NCBI GenBank assembly: GCA_033439265.1
Contig: JAVTVX010000013.1
Location: forward strand, 17,774,500-17,838,499
Source: Dillenia suffruticosa
Lineage: Eukaryota; Streptophyta; Magnoliopsida; Dilleniales; Dilleniaceae
Direction of reading: 5' to 3'
DNA length: 64,000 nt
The notes under the pieces are model-generated. The model had not been told where the DNA came from and searched no databases. It worked only from the letters and a program-made list of their open reading frames with translations. The position numbers were made by a program, and so were the translations under genes. Position 1 is the stretch's first letter, and each line of letters starts with the position of its first letter. This document shows positions 1-11,100 of this stretch, one piece after another.

Positions 1-153
1 GAAAAAAATATGAGAACGGGCACCGAGGCCATGCACCCTTTTTGATTTAACAACCTAAGATGCCATCGAGAAACAGAGTAAATGATGTTTCTCGAGGTCA
101 ATGTGCATACCATTTGAAGGGAAAATGCTGATTGACAATAGGAACCGAAAAGG

Positions 154-360
154 ATTAGTCGGGCAAAGCCTGGAGTTGAGTGATCGGGCAAAGCCCGGGG
201 TTGAGTGATTGGATAATTTACTTCCTTAATCAGAAGTCTCGAGTTCGAGTTCTAGAAATGGCAAAAAAGGATTTGAGAGTCAACCTTTAAAATGGGTCTT
301 ACAGTATTCGAATCGAATTAATCAGACAAAGTCTGGATGCAGTCGGTGAAAACCAAAAAA
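154..360 (+). mobile_element. tRNA-derived SINE with target-site duplication
   Basis: A short interspersed element. A B-box-like motif (agttcgagttct) lies near 240-252. The 3' part, around 310-355, has the plant SINE tail pattern (aatcgaattaatcag, then a gtgaaaaccaaaaaa A-rich end). It is flanked by a direct repeat, ataggaaccgaaaagg at 138-153 and ataggaaccgaaaaagg at 360-376, as expected for a target-site duplication. The 5' part holds two imperfect copies of a roughly 26-bp unit (cgggcaaagcctggagttgagtg), so the head looks duplicated or chimeric. Family assignment is by remembered consensus only. Confidence 0.65.
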
Positions 361-1114
361 TAGGAACCGAAAAAGGCAATGACTTGCATAAACACATTAT
401 TTGAGGTGACTAATCAAAAAATTTGAACTAATATCAACTTGGAGAATGGGTCTTGATACTATTTGTTTCTGCTTTTTGTTTTTTTTTTTTTTGTTACATA
501 GGGATTTAAATATAGATTTTCAAGTTGGAAAGGGGTTGTGTACTAGGCTGCCCCCTTATGAGTTTGCTTGATTAAAGAGGTAGAATATTGGTTGCTATTT
601 TTTGTATATTGTTCTCTGTAGATGTAACTGAGGCTCCTTAATCAACAAAAGCTGACATGATCATGTAGCTCAATTTAGTAGCCTTAGGTCCATCGAATTC
701 GATACTATAGAAATTTTATTTTGATAAAACCAAATACACCACGATTCCAAGCAACAATAATAAAAAAAAAGGACGGCCCTGCAACCCATGTTGGCCTAGA
801 CATCCAACTTCTTTTCCTTTTTGTGCAACATGAGTTTTGTCTGCACCAAAAAAAAAAAAAAAAAAAAAAAAAAGTCAGTTTTGACATCATTCGTATAAAT
901 TCTCTATAATGTGAATTAGGTGCCATAGACAATGGGATTCATAGTTTTTTTATATATATATATATAATAAAAAAAGAGGTGGTTTTATTGACCCTCTCTT
1001 TTCCTTACCTATGGACTTCGCTTGCCTCCATGGGTTAGCTATCTGTCCCGGATGGCACCCTCCCTTGGACCCTCTAAACTAGAATAGATGGCTTCAAGCA
1101 GTCTTTTTTGTGGC
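361..1114. other. Intergenic, low-complexity tracts
   Basis: No gene is supported. The stretch holds a T-run near 478-493, an A-run near 848-873 and a short TA microsatellite at about 952-966. Small ORFs here are driven by the homopolymers. Confidence 0.6.
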
Positions 1115-1575
1115 TGTCACGAACCCAGTCGACCGGGTGATGAAGGCAGTTGACTGATGGAGGGTGGTGGTCGATTGTGGGGCTTGATGGTTGATTGGTT
1201 TTCACATCTGGTCAGCCATGGAACTTGATGAATAGCAATTAGAGAGAAGATAGAGAGAGATAGAAGGGGAGAATTAGAGAGAAGATAGAGAGAGATAGGA
1301 GGGGAGAACTGAGAGAGAAAGAGAGAGAGTTACAAAGAAGAGAGAAAGGAGAGATAGAATAGAGAATCTGATAAACACATCCAAAATCTTACTCATCATC
1401 GTCTTTTTACAGGCTATTTATACAAGCTATGGACAAGTTGTTGAGTTAATCTAAATGTCTAATTAATCTTGTTTTTACAGTTTGTTCTAACAGTTGTTCG
1501 AAACCGTTGAGATGTTAAGATAGTTTGCTTGAAATAGCCGTTAATTAGAAGTTTTGCTTCTGTTGTTTGTGATAT
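1115..1575 (-). repeat. Downstream LTR of the gypsy remnant
   Basis: It matches 2778-3488 over shared landmarks: gtcgaccgggtgatgaagg, gggcttgatgg, agccatggaacttgatgaa, the GA-rich tract, and gaaaccgttgagatg. Its internal edge is not sharp. Confidence 0.6.
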
Positions 1576-2777
1576 ATCCCACCCCTTTAAAACATCCTTG
1601 TCCTCGAGGGTGAAAAACAGAAAATTTACATCTTCAGTAACGGGTGAGAAGTAATGAATTGGGTTCTTTTGCTGTTGAAAAGATTGGTGAATTAAATTCT
1701 GTTGGAGATGGTGAGACAAATAGTCAATTGGATTCTGTCAAAGTTAAAAGGATAGAAATGGGTGTGTTGTGTTCCAGTAAAAATGTTCTGAAAAGTAAAG
1801 AAATGAGGTTATTTTTTTTTTATTTATTTATAACAGGCTAAATTGAAAAGAGAGGAAAAACTCAGTGCAGAAAGAAAAATGGTCAGAACAAAGCAAGCAA
1901 ATTGTGAAGTTGTTGAGATTAGGACTTGCAGCGAATGAGAAAGACAACCTGCAAAAATTAGCAGATGGAGAGGAGGGATAAAGGAGAACAAGGGAAGAGC
2001 GTTACAGAGAAGGAAAAGTAAGAAGATGGAGAGATGGGTTTAGAGAGAAGGAAGAGGGCAGAGAGCAGAAATGAATATTCATTTTCCTCTTCTTCCGCCT
2101 CCTCTTCTTCTTGTATTCGTCTTGTATCTCTCCTTGTCTTCTGCTTTTTCTTTCAAAACAATATCAAATACATCACTTGAAACTGTTTCAACCTTATCAC
2201 ATTTCTATTTTTGGAATTTTCCAAATGATTTATTGTGTTGGTTTTTATCTTTTATTCCATATATTGGGACTTGAATGACATATTCCAATATATCAATTTC
2301 TTCGAACAAAAGAAAACCAAGATAGTCTTTCTGAATACTTTTTCTTCTAAGTTTCTTTTGCTATTGATCGAATTTGGAAGCAATGGAAATTACAAACTTT
2401 TATCATTATACGACATCTTCAAAGAGTATTATTACTTACCATAAAGACGTCTTGTTTTGCCTCCATTTTCTCTTCCAATTGTGTGTATTTCATCCTTTTC
2501 TGTGCAAAATTTCTGTACCTTAACTTCTTGCTTCGTCAGTTGTTTTTTTATAGATTTTGATATTATTTTTTCTTATTCTTTGGATTTATTTTTGTTCAGC
2601 ATCTTCGTAAAAGTGTTGAATTTGTCATCAAATCTTATCATAAAAGTTTTTAATTTTTGGTTTTGTTCTTTAATTTTTTGGTTGATTTCTTTTAGTTTCT
2701 TGTCAACATTTGTTCCGATTTTCTTTTTACCAATTTTTAATATTAGCCAAGGATTTATAAACCGTGATACCCATTTT

Positions 2778-3488
2778 TCTCACAAACTTAGTCGACTGGG
2801 TGATGAAGGAAGTTGATTGGGTGGTGGTCGATCATGGGGCTTGATGGTCAATTGGTTTTCATAGCTGGTTAGCCATGGAGCTTGATGAATAGCAATTAGC
2901 GAGAAGATAGAGAGAGATAGGAAGGGAGAATTGAGAGAGAAAGAGGGAGAGGGAGTTACAGAGGAGACAGAGTAAGGAGAGAGAGAGAATAGAATGGGAA
3001 TCCGAAAAACACATTCAAAATCTTATTCATCATATCTTTTTACGGGCTATATATACAACTATAGACAAATTGTTGAATTAATCTAACTGTTCAACTTATC
3101 TTGTTATTACTGTTTGTTCTAACTAACAGTTGATTGAAACCGTTAAGACGTAACCAACGTCGGTTGGTTCGATTGGATATGAGGTTGAATACGTTTAAAT
3201 ATGACCGAGATTCGACTCTTAGTGGGAGTATCAGACCCTTATGTGTATAAAGCGTTTCCCGTTGGGAGACTCGCCCTCCGAAAGAAGTCACTGCAGCTAT
3301 CGGTCCGGATTAATAGGAACAAAATCCTGAATATCAGGCGATGTCCGAGACATGATACCGAAAAAAAAAAAAAAAAAGAAACTGTTAAGATGTAAAGATG
3401 GTTTATTTGAAGCAGCCTTTACTTTGAAGTTTTGCTTCTGATGTCTGTGACACTAACCAGGTCCAAATCATTAGGACGGGCCGTGACA
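2778..3488 (-). repeat. Upstream LTR of the gypsy remnant, split by a SINE
   Basis: Removing the SINE and one target-site copy (about 242 bp) leaves about 469 bp, the same size as the partner LTR at 1115-1575. It ends at 3488 with ccgtgaca. Confidence 0.6.
3154..3377 (+). mobile_element. tRNA-derived SINE inserted in an LTR
   Basis: A SINE with an A-box-like region near 3155-3180, a B-box-like gagattcgactct near 3207, the plant SINE 3' motif atcggtccggattaat near 3300 and a poly(A) tail at about 3360-3377. It is bounded by gaaaccgttaagacgtaa (3136-3153) and gaaactgttaagatgtaa (3378-3395), an 18-bp target-site duplication with two differences. The partner LTR at 1115-1575 has one uninterrupted copy of this site, showing the empty state. 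Confidence 0.75.
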
Positions 3489-5109
3489 AGTTGTTGCATT
3501 TTTATTTTAAAATCAACCATATTGATTTGATTAAATTTGGTCTAAATCGATTTGTACTATTAAAAAATAAAACTATTATGTGTCTATTTTTACTATACAT
3601 AAGAATTGAATTCGAGATTTGTTTAAAAAATATCAATATCTAATTATTATATCAATGGGGTTGAGGTGCCAAGTTGTCATTGAGGACTCCTTCAATGCAT
3701 CTATCTTCATGCACTCTCTTTTCAAGACGTTCATGTTTTTATATACCATATTTTCAAAATTATGGATGATAATAGAGGATAAATTGTAATATGCAGGAAA
3801 AAGAGGCAAAAGTTATAATTTTAAGAAACAAACAATATTTTTAAAAAATTTTACAGATTAAAAAATTTAAGTAGTATTTACAAAATTTTTAGTGGTATTT
3901 TTAAATTTTTTTCCCCCATCATTTGGGGGATGGGAGCGGTGTTCCCTTGCACCCTTCTTGGATACGGCTATGCTGAAACCCTATCCAATCCAACCCATTA
4001 TGTGTTGGAATTGGACCAAACCAAAAGATGAAGTTCAATTAGATATTTGGGTTTGAACTAAAACAAGAAGTTATTAGGGCCATGGCAGAAATTATGAAGT
4101 ATTTCATTAGTAAGATTCATGAAACGAAGTAACTTTTTTCTTTTTGCGAAAGAAACGATGGACAACCAGAGCAATCTATTGATCTTTTAGGGATGCAAAC
4201 TATACAAACGCAATCACCGACATGAAATTGTTTGCTTTTATATATGGTTTGTGTAAAAATATAAATAGCTTCTAAACAAGATTTAATACCCTAAACAATA
4301 ACTTACAGAAACTAAGCATGAAAACCATTTTATGTTTAAATAAATAATATGAACACTAAATAGATGTGTGGTAAGAGAATAACAATTTATAAATAAAATT
4401 TATTATTATAAAATTCAAATTCATTCTTTCCCTTGTGTGGCTAAATCGAAAGAAATTTTGACCTTTAACAATTTTTTTGTTAGTAATATTTACCTACTTC
4501 CTCTTTTTAGATAGAGAAACGAGAGAGATAGCCATTCAAAATAAATAAATAAATAAATAAATAAATATGAAACACACCAAGGATGATCTCGGGTTCGTCT
4601 TGTTTAAAAAGAAACATTTACCTTACTTTGGAGGTAATGCTGCTCCGTCTTAAATTTTAGAGGGTGAGAGAGCTCGCAAAACACAGTTAAGAAAGTAATA
4701 TTTTACTCATATTTTCCCCCCTACTACCGCAAAGAAGAACATACATACAACTTCACAAATCAAAAGTTGTAATTCTCTGATGGCCGAGATATTGACAGAT
4801 GTCAAGATCTTGGGGTTTGAAGATAAATTGTATATAAAGTGAAACCCTGCACTTCGTTGTTGTATACCATTCTCGTGTGTATGCGAGCACACTGTAAGAA
4901 GAGGAAGGAGAGAGGCAGCTAGTTAACTGGGCCCCGGATTTATTGATATTCATCATGGAGTATTTACAATTAAATTTGAACCTCCAGAGTGAAAACACAT
5001 CCAAAAACCCAAAATTGCTAACACCTGAATAATGTATATTCAGTGACGGACAAGATGGGACCATCATACTCTTCCAACTTCATGCAGCTCATGACGGTCA
5101 TCCCACGTT
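3489..5109. other. Intergenic region downstream of the FGGY kinase
   Basis: AT-rich sequence with no gene supported. An (AAAT)n-type tract lies near 4543-4567. The part close to 5110 is probably the 3' UTR of the kinase gene on the minus strand. Confidence 0.5.
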
Positions 5110-8100
5110 CTATGCCAAAGCTTGAGACATAACCGAACGGCGGGATAGCTGCTGCTCGTAAAGTTCACGGAAAATACCATACTTGGCATCATGGTACTTC
5201 TTCACCTTCGGGTCGGATGAGGGCCAGACGACCTAGCCAAAAAAGGAATGAAATAAAATAACAGTAGAAATAGTATTTTTTTTTTTTTTTACAATGATTT
5301 AAAATTGGGATCACTAGTTTGGGGAAGGAAGGAGGTTTGTGACGTCCCTAGGAATGAAATAGTATTGACCAGAATTGTCCAGAGTCCCCAGAGGATATCC
5401 CAAATCTATGGTGTCATGTCAAGGGATAGGAATATATATTTCTCTTCCTGTATTTGTTGACATTTCCTTTATGCAAAATTGAGAAGGCAGCGGATGAAGT
5501 ACTATCACTAAGAAGAAAATTCTTATCCAATAGATAATGTCGTTTTCTTCCCATTTGCTAGAATTATTTCTTTGTTTTTATAGACAGTAATCAGCGGTTT
5601 AAGGAAACCCCATTGCATGCCCAGAAGAAATTCCATGGTCTAAGCACAGGTAGAGCAACCAACCGTTTTTAAATGCGTCTAAATAAAAGTCTATGTCTTG
5701 GTGGCACCAATGGCCAGAAGTTTCACGGGCAACCGATCTTGGACAAGATTGAAATACAGTTCTATCCCCAGCTCCATCACCAAAAGAGCTATTGAGGACC
5801 AATGTTGCTCTTCATATGAAATATGGATAATCTTCTTGTTCTTGAAATAGCCATGATATTTAAGAGTCAAAGTTCATCAGACTTTATAGGATGTTATACA
5901 CTACAATTTAGTACCAAATTTCTTATCCAAAATTAGAGTTATGGGCAAGGATATCAACGCAAGGGCAAATTGCGAAGTACCCCCTTGTGGTTTGCTAATC
6001 TGGCAACTATCCCTAAGGTTTTAAAACTGGCAAAGCACCCATGTGGTAGGCTGTTGTTAATACAAATGCTTCCACCTTTAACAAAGGTCATAAAAATAAA
6101 AATAAAAATATTTGAAATACATGGCTCCCCCCCCCCCTCTTTTTGCACCTCCTATTCTCTACCTCTATCATCTTCTATATCACTAGTAACATCTTCCTAT
6201 CATGCAAATTAAAATATCCCCAGACAATCAACATTGGAATTCAAGTGATAGACTTGATTAGTGATTTATTCACACGATAGCTACAGGTTATCAACACTCG
6301 ATAGCTAAACCTCTCTACACTATCTCTCAAATTTCATTCATGTGGTCTCCAAATGCCATGAGAAAAATTGAATCTCTAATTTTAATGTCGCATTAGATTT
6401 GATTGTGTTAAAATTGGGATTTTTGGGTCATTTATTAGCTTAATGAAAACAATATATAATGCTTTGAATTTCTGATGATGAAATTGTATTTTGTTGTGCT
6501 CAAGGATCTGAGATGTGGCGAGTGCATGTCTTCCAGAACACCAAGCTGTGTTGATTTTTCTGTTCAATCAGATATACACAGTGAGATTGATTAATAAAGA
6601 AATTGAGTTCTTTTTGCTTTGTATTGTTTTGTTTCTCTTTTCTTTTTTTGTTTCATTCCTTTTTTTTTTTAAGTATGTAGCACATGTTGGTAGAGGAGCC
6701 AATAAAGTGGCTCATGAGGCTTGTAAGTGGGAAGCCTCTTCTTCTTGCTCTTTTTTGGTGGGGGGCCTCTGTCCTCTTTGCATGCTTCTATTTTGAGGCT
6801 TTTGTGAGACGAAGAAAAGAGGGGCATCTTCAGTCTTTGTTCTGTATTTTTTGTTTGCTTTTTCTAATGATATAGTTAAACAAAAAAGCAAGAGGTCACT
6901 GGCAACATGGAAGAAGATAGAAGCTGAGAAGAGGAAGACATAAAAGGTTGAGCATAAATGGAAAAAAAAAATATAATAATAATAATAATTTTTTACATAT
7001 TTTTATCTTTTTATTTTAACATGTGAAAACGTGATATATAATTTTATTTCTTATTTCTTTTATTTTTGTAACATCCATTAATGGTGGGGGACACTTTGCT
7101 AACAATGTGTACTGTAGGGATTGTTTTACCAGTTTTGATGTTTTGTGATAGGGACCTCGTGATGAGCATCTAGGTCAACGGGATGATTTTGACAAATGTC
7201 TCCCTTTTATACTTATGATCTGCATCATTGCATTGAAATAATTTTTAGTCTATTATTTCATATTTATATACTACACTATAGTTTTTATCCTTTGCTTAAC
7301 TTTCTTGAATTAATCATTTCTTTTTCTCCCTTCCAGATACTGCTAGGTGTGAGGGAAACACCCTAGAGATAACTAGCAGTCGAGCATTAAACATGTGGAT
7401 CTATTCATGTTTTAGATTGGTTCATCATTTTATTCATGCTTCATGCTCTATTAATTTTAAAATAAGGTTCTCCCAAGTTTTGGGAGAGATTTAATATGTT
7501 AATTTTCATTTGAGACAATCTTATTGTGACCATGGTGCATGCCTGTCTATCAGGCGGTCTGTTACAAGACCGAAGGAATTAAACCAAACCGGGAAATCCA
7601 CCCTGCACCCTTTTAAAACTAGAAAGAGCAAATTCAAGATAAGAGGTTCTTGTCTTTATTTCAAGTTCACCCTTTTTCATGTAAAACAAATCAAATATAA
7701 GAGCAAGGATTCTGAGTGACATAATGATCACTTACTAGAAATCGTCCAGAGTTGCACTTAGGTTCAGCTCAAAGACCTTCATCTTCTATGCCTAAGAAAA
7801 TAATAAGGTTGTGGAACTGTAAAGCTTACCTGCCCAGCAGCATTGAGTGCCTTCATCGCTTCACTGAGACTAGGATATTTCTTTGAAGCCACAGCCCCAA
7901 GAATTGCAGCACCCAAGAGAACACACTCACTCTCACGTGGAAGAATAATAGGGCATCCTGCAACACTTACAAATTGGTACCACAGTCTTGACATGAAGAG
8001 GGGGGCAAAAAAAATGAAAAATAAAAAAGATCTCCACTGAAGGATGATCACTAATTAGGCTTCTGCAATCCCCTTCTAGGTAGGAAGACAGAATCAAAGA

Positions 8101-11100
8101 CAGAAGCTCCTGAAAGATACAAGGTTCAGATTGCCTGGGTAGGCTAGAATGTCATGAAATAATAGAAGCACCTTTCCTCCAGCCACGCATGCATGTGGGG
8201 GGGGGGGGGAGAGAGAGAGAGAGAGAGAGAGACCTATTATATCTGCATGCTGCTGTATGAACAAATTATTTTTTGCAAGTCCACCACAGGCAAGTAGTGT
8301 ATCAATCTGCAAACAAAATAGACTTATGGAGGAGCCAGACAAAAATGTGGAGAAAGAAAGTGGCCAATTGCACTAAAGTTGACTAATCCAAAAAAAAAAA
8401 AAAAAAAATTGTGCAGCATGGATACCTAGTTTAGCCAGTAATAACATGGGGATCCATAACCAGTCCCACATAATAATTAAATTGTGTACTGATCTCCAAA
8501 ATGGAAGCCATATGATAAGACAGTGAACAACAATTTAATGGACGAAAGAATTCAATGGTCAAGGAAATTATCCCTAAACAAACACTCAGGATGACCAAGC
8601 CAAACCATATCGCTGATGTTTGAAGCATGACCCATCTCTACCAGAAAAGGAGTATCATTTGGTTGAGACATGTTCTCTGTGCAAAAGGGGTCTGAGTTGG
8701 TTGACCGTTTTCCTCTGTAAGACCAGGACCTGTCTCTACCAAATTATCATCCTTTGCGGTATAAAATGCCTAAGATTTGCCATGGGGCATAATGTGACTC
8801 AAAATTAGGACTACTGAGAAGGTCAGCCATCCTAGTATGACTCCCGTTCAAGCATGCTTGGGCCTGAAGGTTCAGCTTAACTATACTTGGGGATATTACA
8901 AACTACCCCACTTATAGCATTCAGGTCTATGTCGGCACCATGCAGACTCTAGATGTGGCTCCTACTATGTGACATTTTCTCCCAAATGCTTAAACAGTGG
9001 CCTCCACAATATAGCACTTTTAAATTGTGCAGCATGGATACCTAGTTTAGCCAGTAATAACATGGGGATCCATAACCAGTCCCACATAATAATTAAATTG
9101 TGTACTGATCTCCAAAATGGAAGCCATATGATAAGACAGTGAACAACAATTTAATGGACGAAAGAATTCAATGGTCAAGGAAATTATCCCTAAACAAACA
9201 CTCAGGATGACCAAGCCAAACCATATCGCTGATGTTTGAAGCATGACCCATCTCTACCAGAAAAGGAGTATCATTTGGTTGAGACATGTTCTCTGTGCAA
9301 AAGGGGTCTGAGTTGGTTGACCGTTTTCCTCTGTAAGACCAGGACCTGTCTCTACCAAATTATCATCCTTTGCGGTATAAAATGCCTAAGATTTGCCATG
9401 GGGCATAATGTGACTCAAAATTAGGACTACTGAGAAGGTCAGCCATCCTAGTATGACTCCCGTTCAAGCATGCTTGGGCCTGAAGGTTCAGCTTAACTAT
9501 ACTTGGGGATATTACAAACTACCCCACTTATAGCATTCAGGTCTATGTCGGCACCATGCAGACTCTAGATGTGGCTCCTACTATGTGACATTTTCTCCCA
9601 AATGCTTAAACAGTGGCCTCCACAATATAGCACTTTTAAATTGTGCAGCATGGATACCTAGTTTAGCCAGTAATAACATGGGGATCCATAACCAGTCCCA
9701 CATAATAATTAAATTGTGTACTGATCTCCAAAATGGAAGCCATATGATAAGACAGTGAACAACAATTTAATGGACAAAAGAATTCAATGGTCAAGGAAAT
9801 TATCCCTAAACAAACACTCAGGATGACCAAGCCAAACCATATCGCTGATGTTTGAAGCATGACCCATCTCTACCAGAAAAGGAGTATCATTTGGTTGAGA
9901 CATGTTCTCTGTGCAAAAGGGGTCTGAGTTGGTTGACCGTTTTCCTCTGTAAGACCAGGACCTGTCTCTACCAAATTATCATCCTTTGCGGTATAAAATG
10001 CCTAAGATTTGCCATGGGGCATAATGTGACTCAAAATTAGGACTACTGAGAAGGTCAGCCATCCTAGTATGACTCCCATTCAAGCATGCTTGGGCCTGAA
10101 GGTTCAGCTTAACTATACTTGGGGATATTACAAACTACCCCACTTATAGCATTCAGGTCTATGTCGGCACCATGCAGACTCTAGATGTGGCTCCTACTAT
10201 GTGACATTTTCTCCCAAATGCTTAAACAGTGGCCTCCACAATATAGCACTTTTACCCTGTATAACACTTAGCTCTCCACTTTCCGCTGACATTGGCTCTG
10301 ATACCATTTGAAACACCCAAATACATCTCCACCAAATTATTATCCGTTTTGGCTTCAAATGCCTCGTGGATTTGTCTCTTGGGCAATAATGCAAATTAAA
10401 ATGAGGACTTCCCAAAAGGTCGCCCACCCCACACTGCTCTCATGCAAGCATATGCTCAACTGTGTGGAGTTCTCATGGAATCCCAACCAATATCACCAAT
10501 GGCACTTCGATGTGAAAAAGTCCAACTTTACTTGAAGGACATTTTATGTATTAGGTAACTTCAAAGTGAATTGAAAGCTTGATCTAGACAGACGGAGCAA
10601 AAGTCTGTAAGTTGCTCCTCTAGCCCTTTCTAAGTTCGTATGAAGGGAACATATAGGAGGATTTCTTTGCAGGCTTTTGTGGATAATATTTGAAAGCATT
10701 ATGTCTTTGGTTTTTATTTAGATTTTTGAAAACTGCTTTAGGGACAGCAGACTGTGTCATTTTTTGTTTGCATAGATCATTTTGAAGGGCACCTAGTTGG
10801 TGCACTTCTGAAATAAATTGCTTCTTTCCTTGGCAAATCATAATGAACACTGAAAGAGAAGCAAAGAGAAATTCGTACATTTGAAGTATATGCATATTAA
10901 AGGTAAGCAAGCAGCAGTTCTCCAAACTGAGAAAAAAAAGGGGGAAAAAAAAAGAAAAGACCAGCCAGTCTTACTTTGTGACCATGGGCATTGCAATGCT
11001 CCATGATATGGCGAGTACCATATGCAAGACCCTGCACTATGGCAAGGTAATGAAGAGCCAACTGTTTTTCACTTGTATCAAGTGTCAGGCCACAAACAAC

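Larger units (their letters stand above)
1115..3488 (-). mobile_element. Internally deleted Ty3/gypsy LTR retrotransposon
   Basis: Two direct repeats of about 465 bp (about 1115-1575 and 2778-3488, the latter carrying a SINE) flank about 1.2 kb. On the + strand the outer ends read TGTCACG and CGTGACA, fitting LTR termini. Read on the minus strand, a degenerate initiator-Met-tRNA-like primer site (TGGGTATCACGG, about 2762-2773) follows the upstream LTR. The residual internal region ends in FTLEDKDVLKGWD (about 1572-1610), which resembles the carboxyl end of Ty3/gypsy polyproteins. There is no reverse transcriptase or integrase, so it is non-autonomous debris. I see no clear target-site duplication. 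Confidence 0.6.

Noticed and set aside
2071-2816. Phe/Leu-rich ORFs that look like membrane proteins
   Set aside because: They arise from T-rich sequence inside the deleted gypsy element and resemble no known family.
8431-10040. Repeated 62- and 65-residue ORFs on both strands
   Set aside because: They recur only because the 616-bp unit is triplicated. They overlap each other on opposite strands inside an FGGY intron and have no recognised motif.
10401-10492. A functional 5S rRNA gene
   Set aside because: Only part of the 5S sequence is recognisable, with many changes, and it sits next to an LTR-type primer site. It fits a Cassandra-like retroelement better than a 5S gene.
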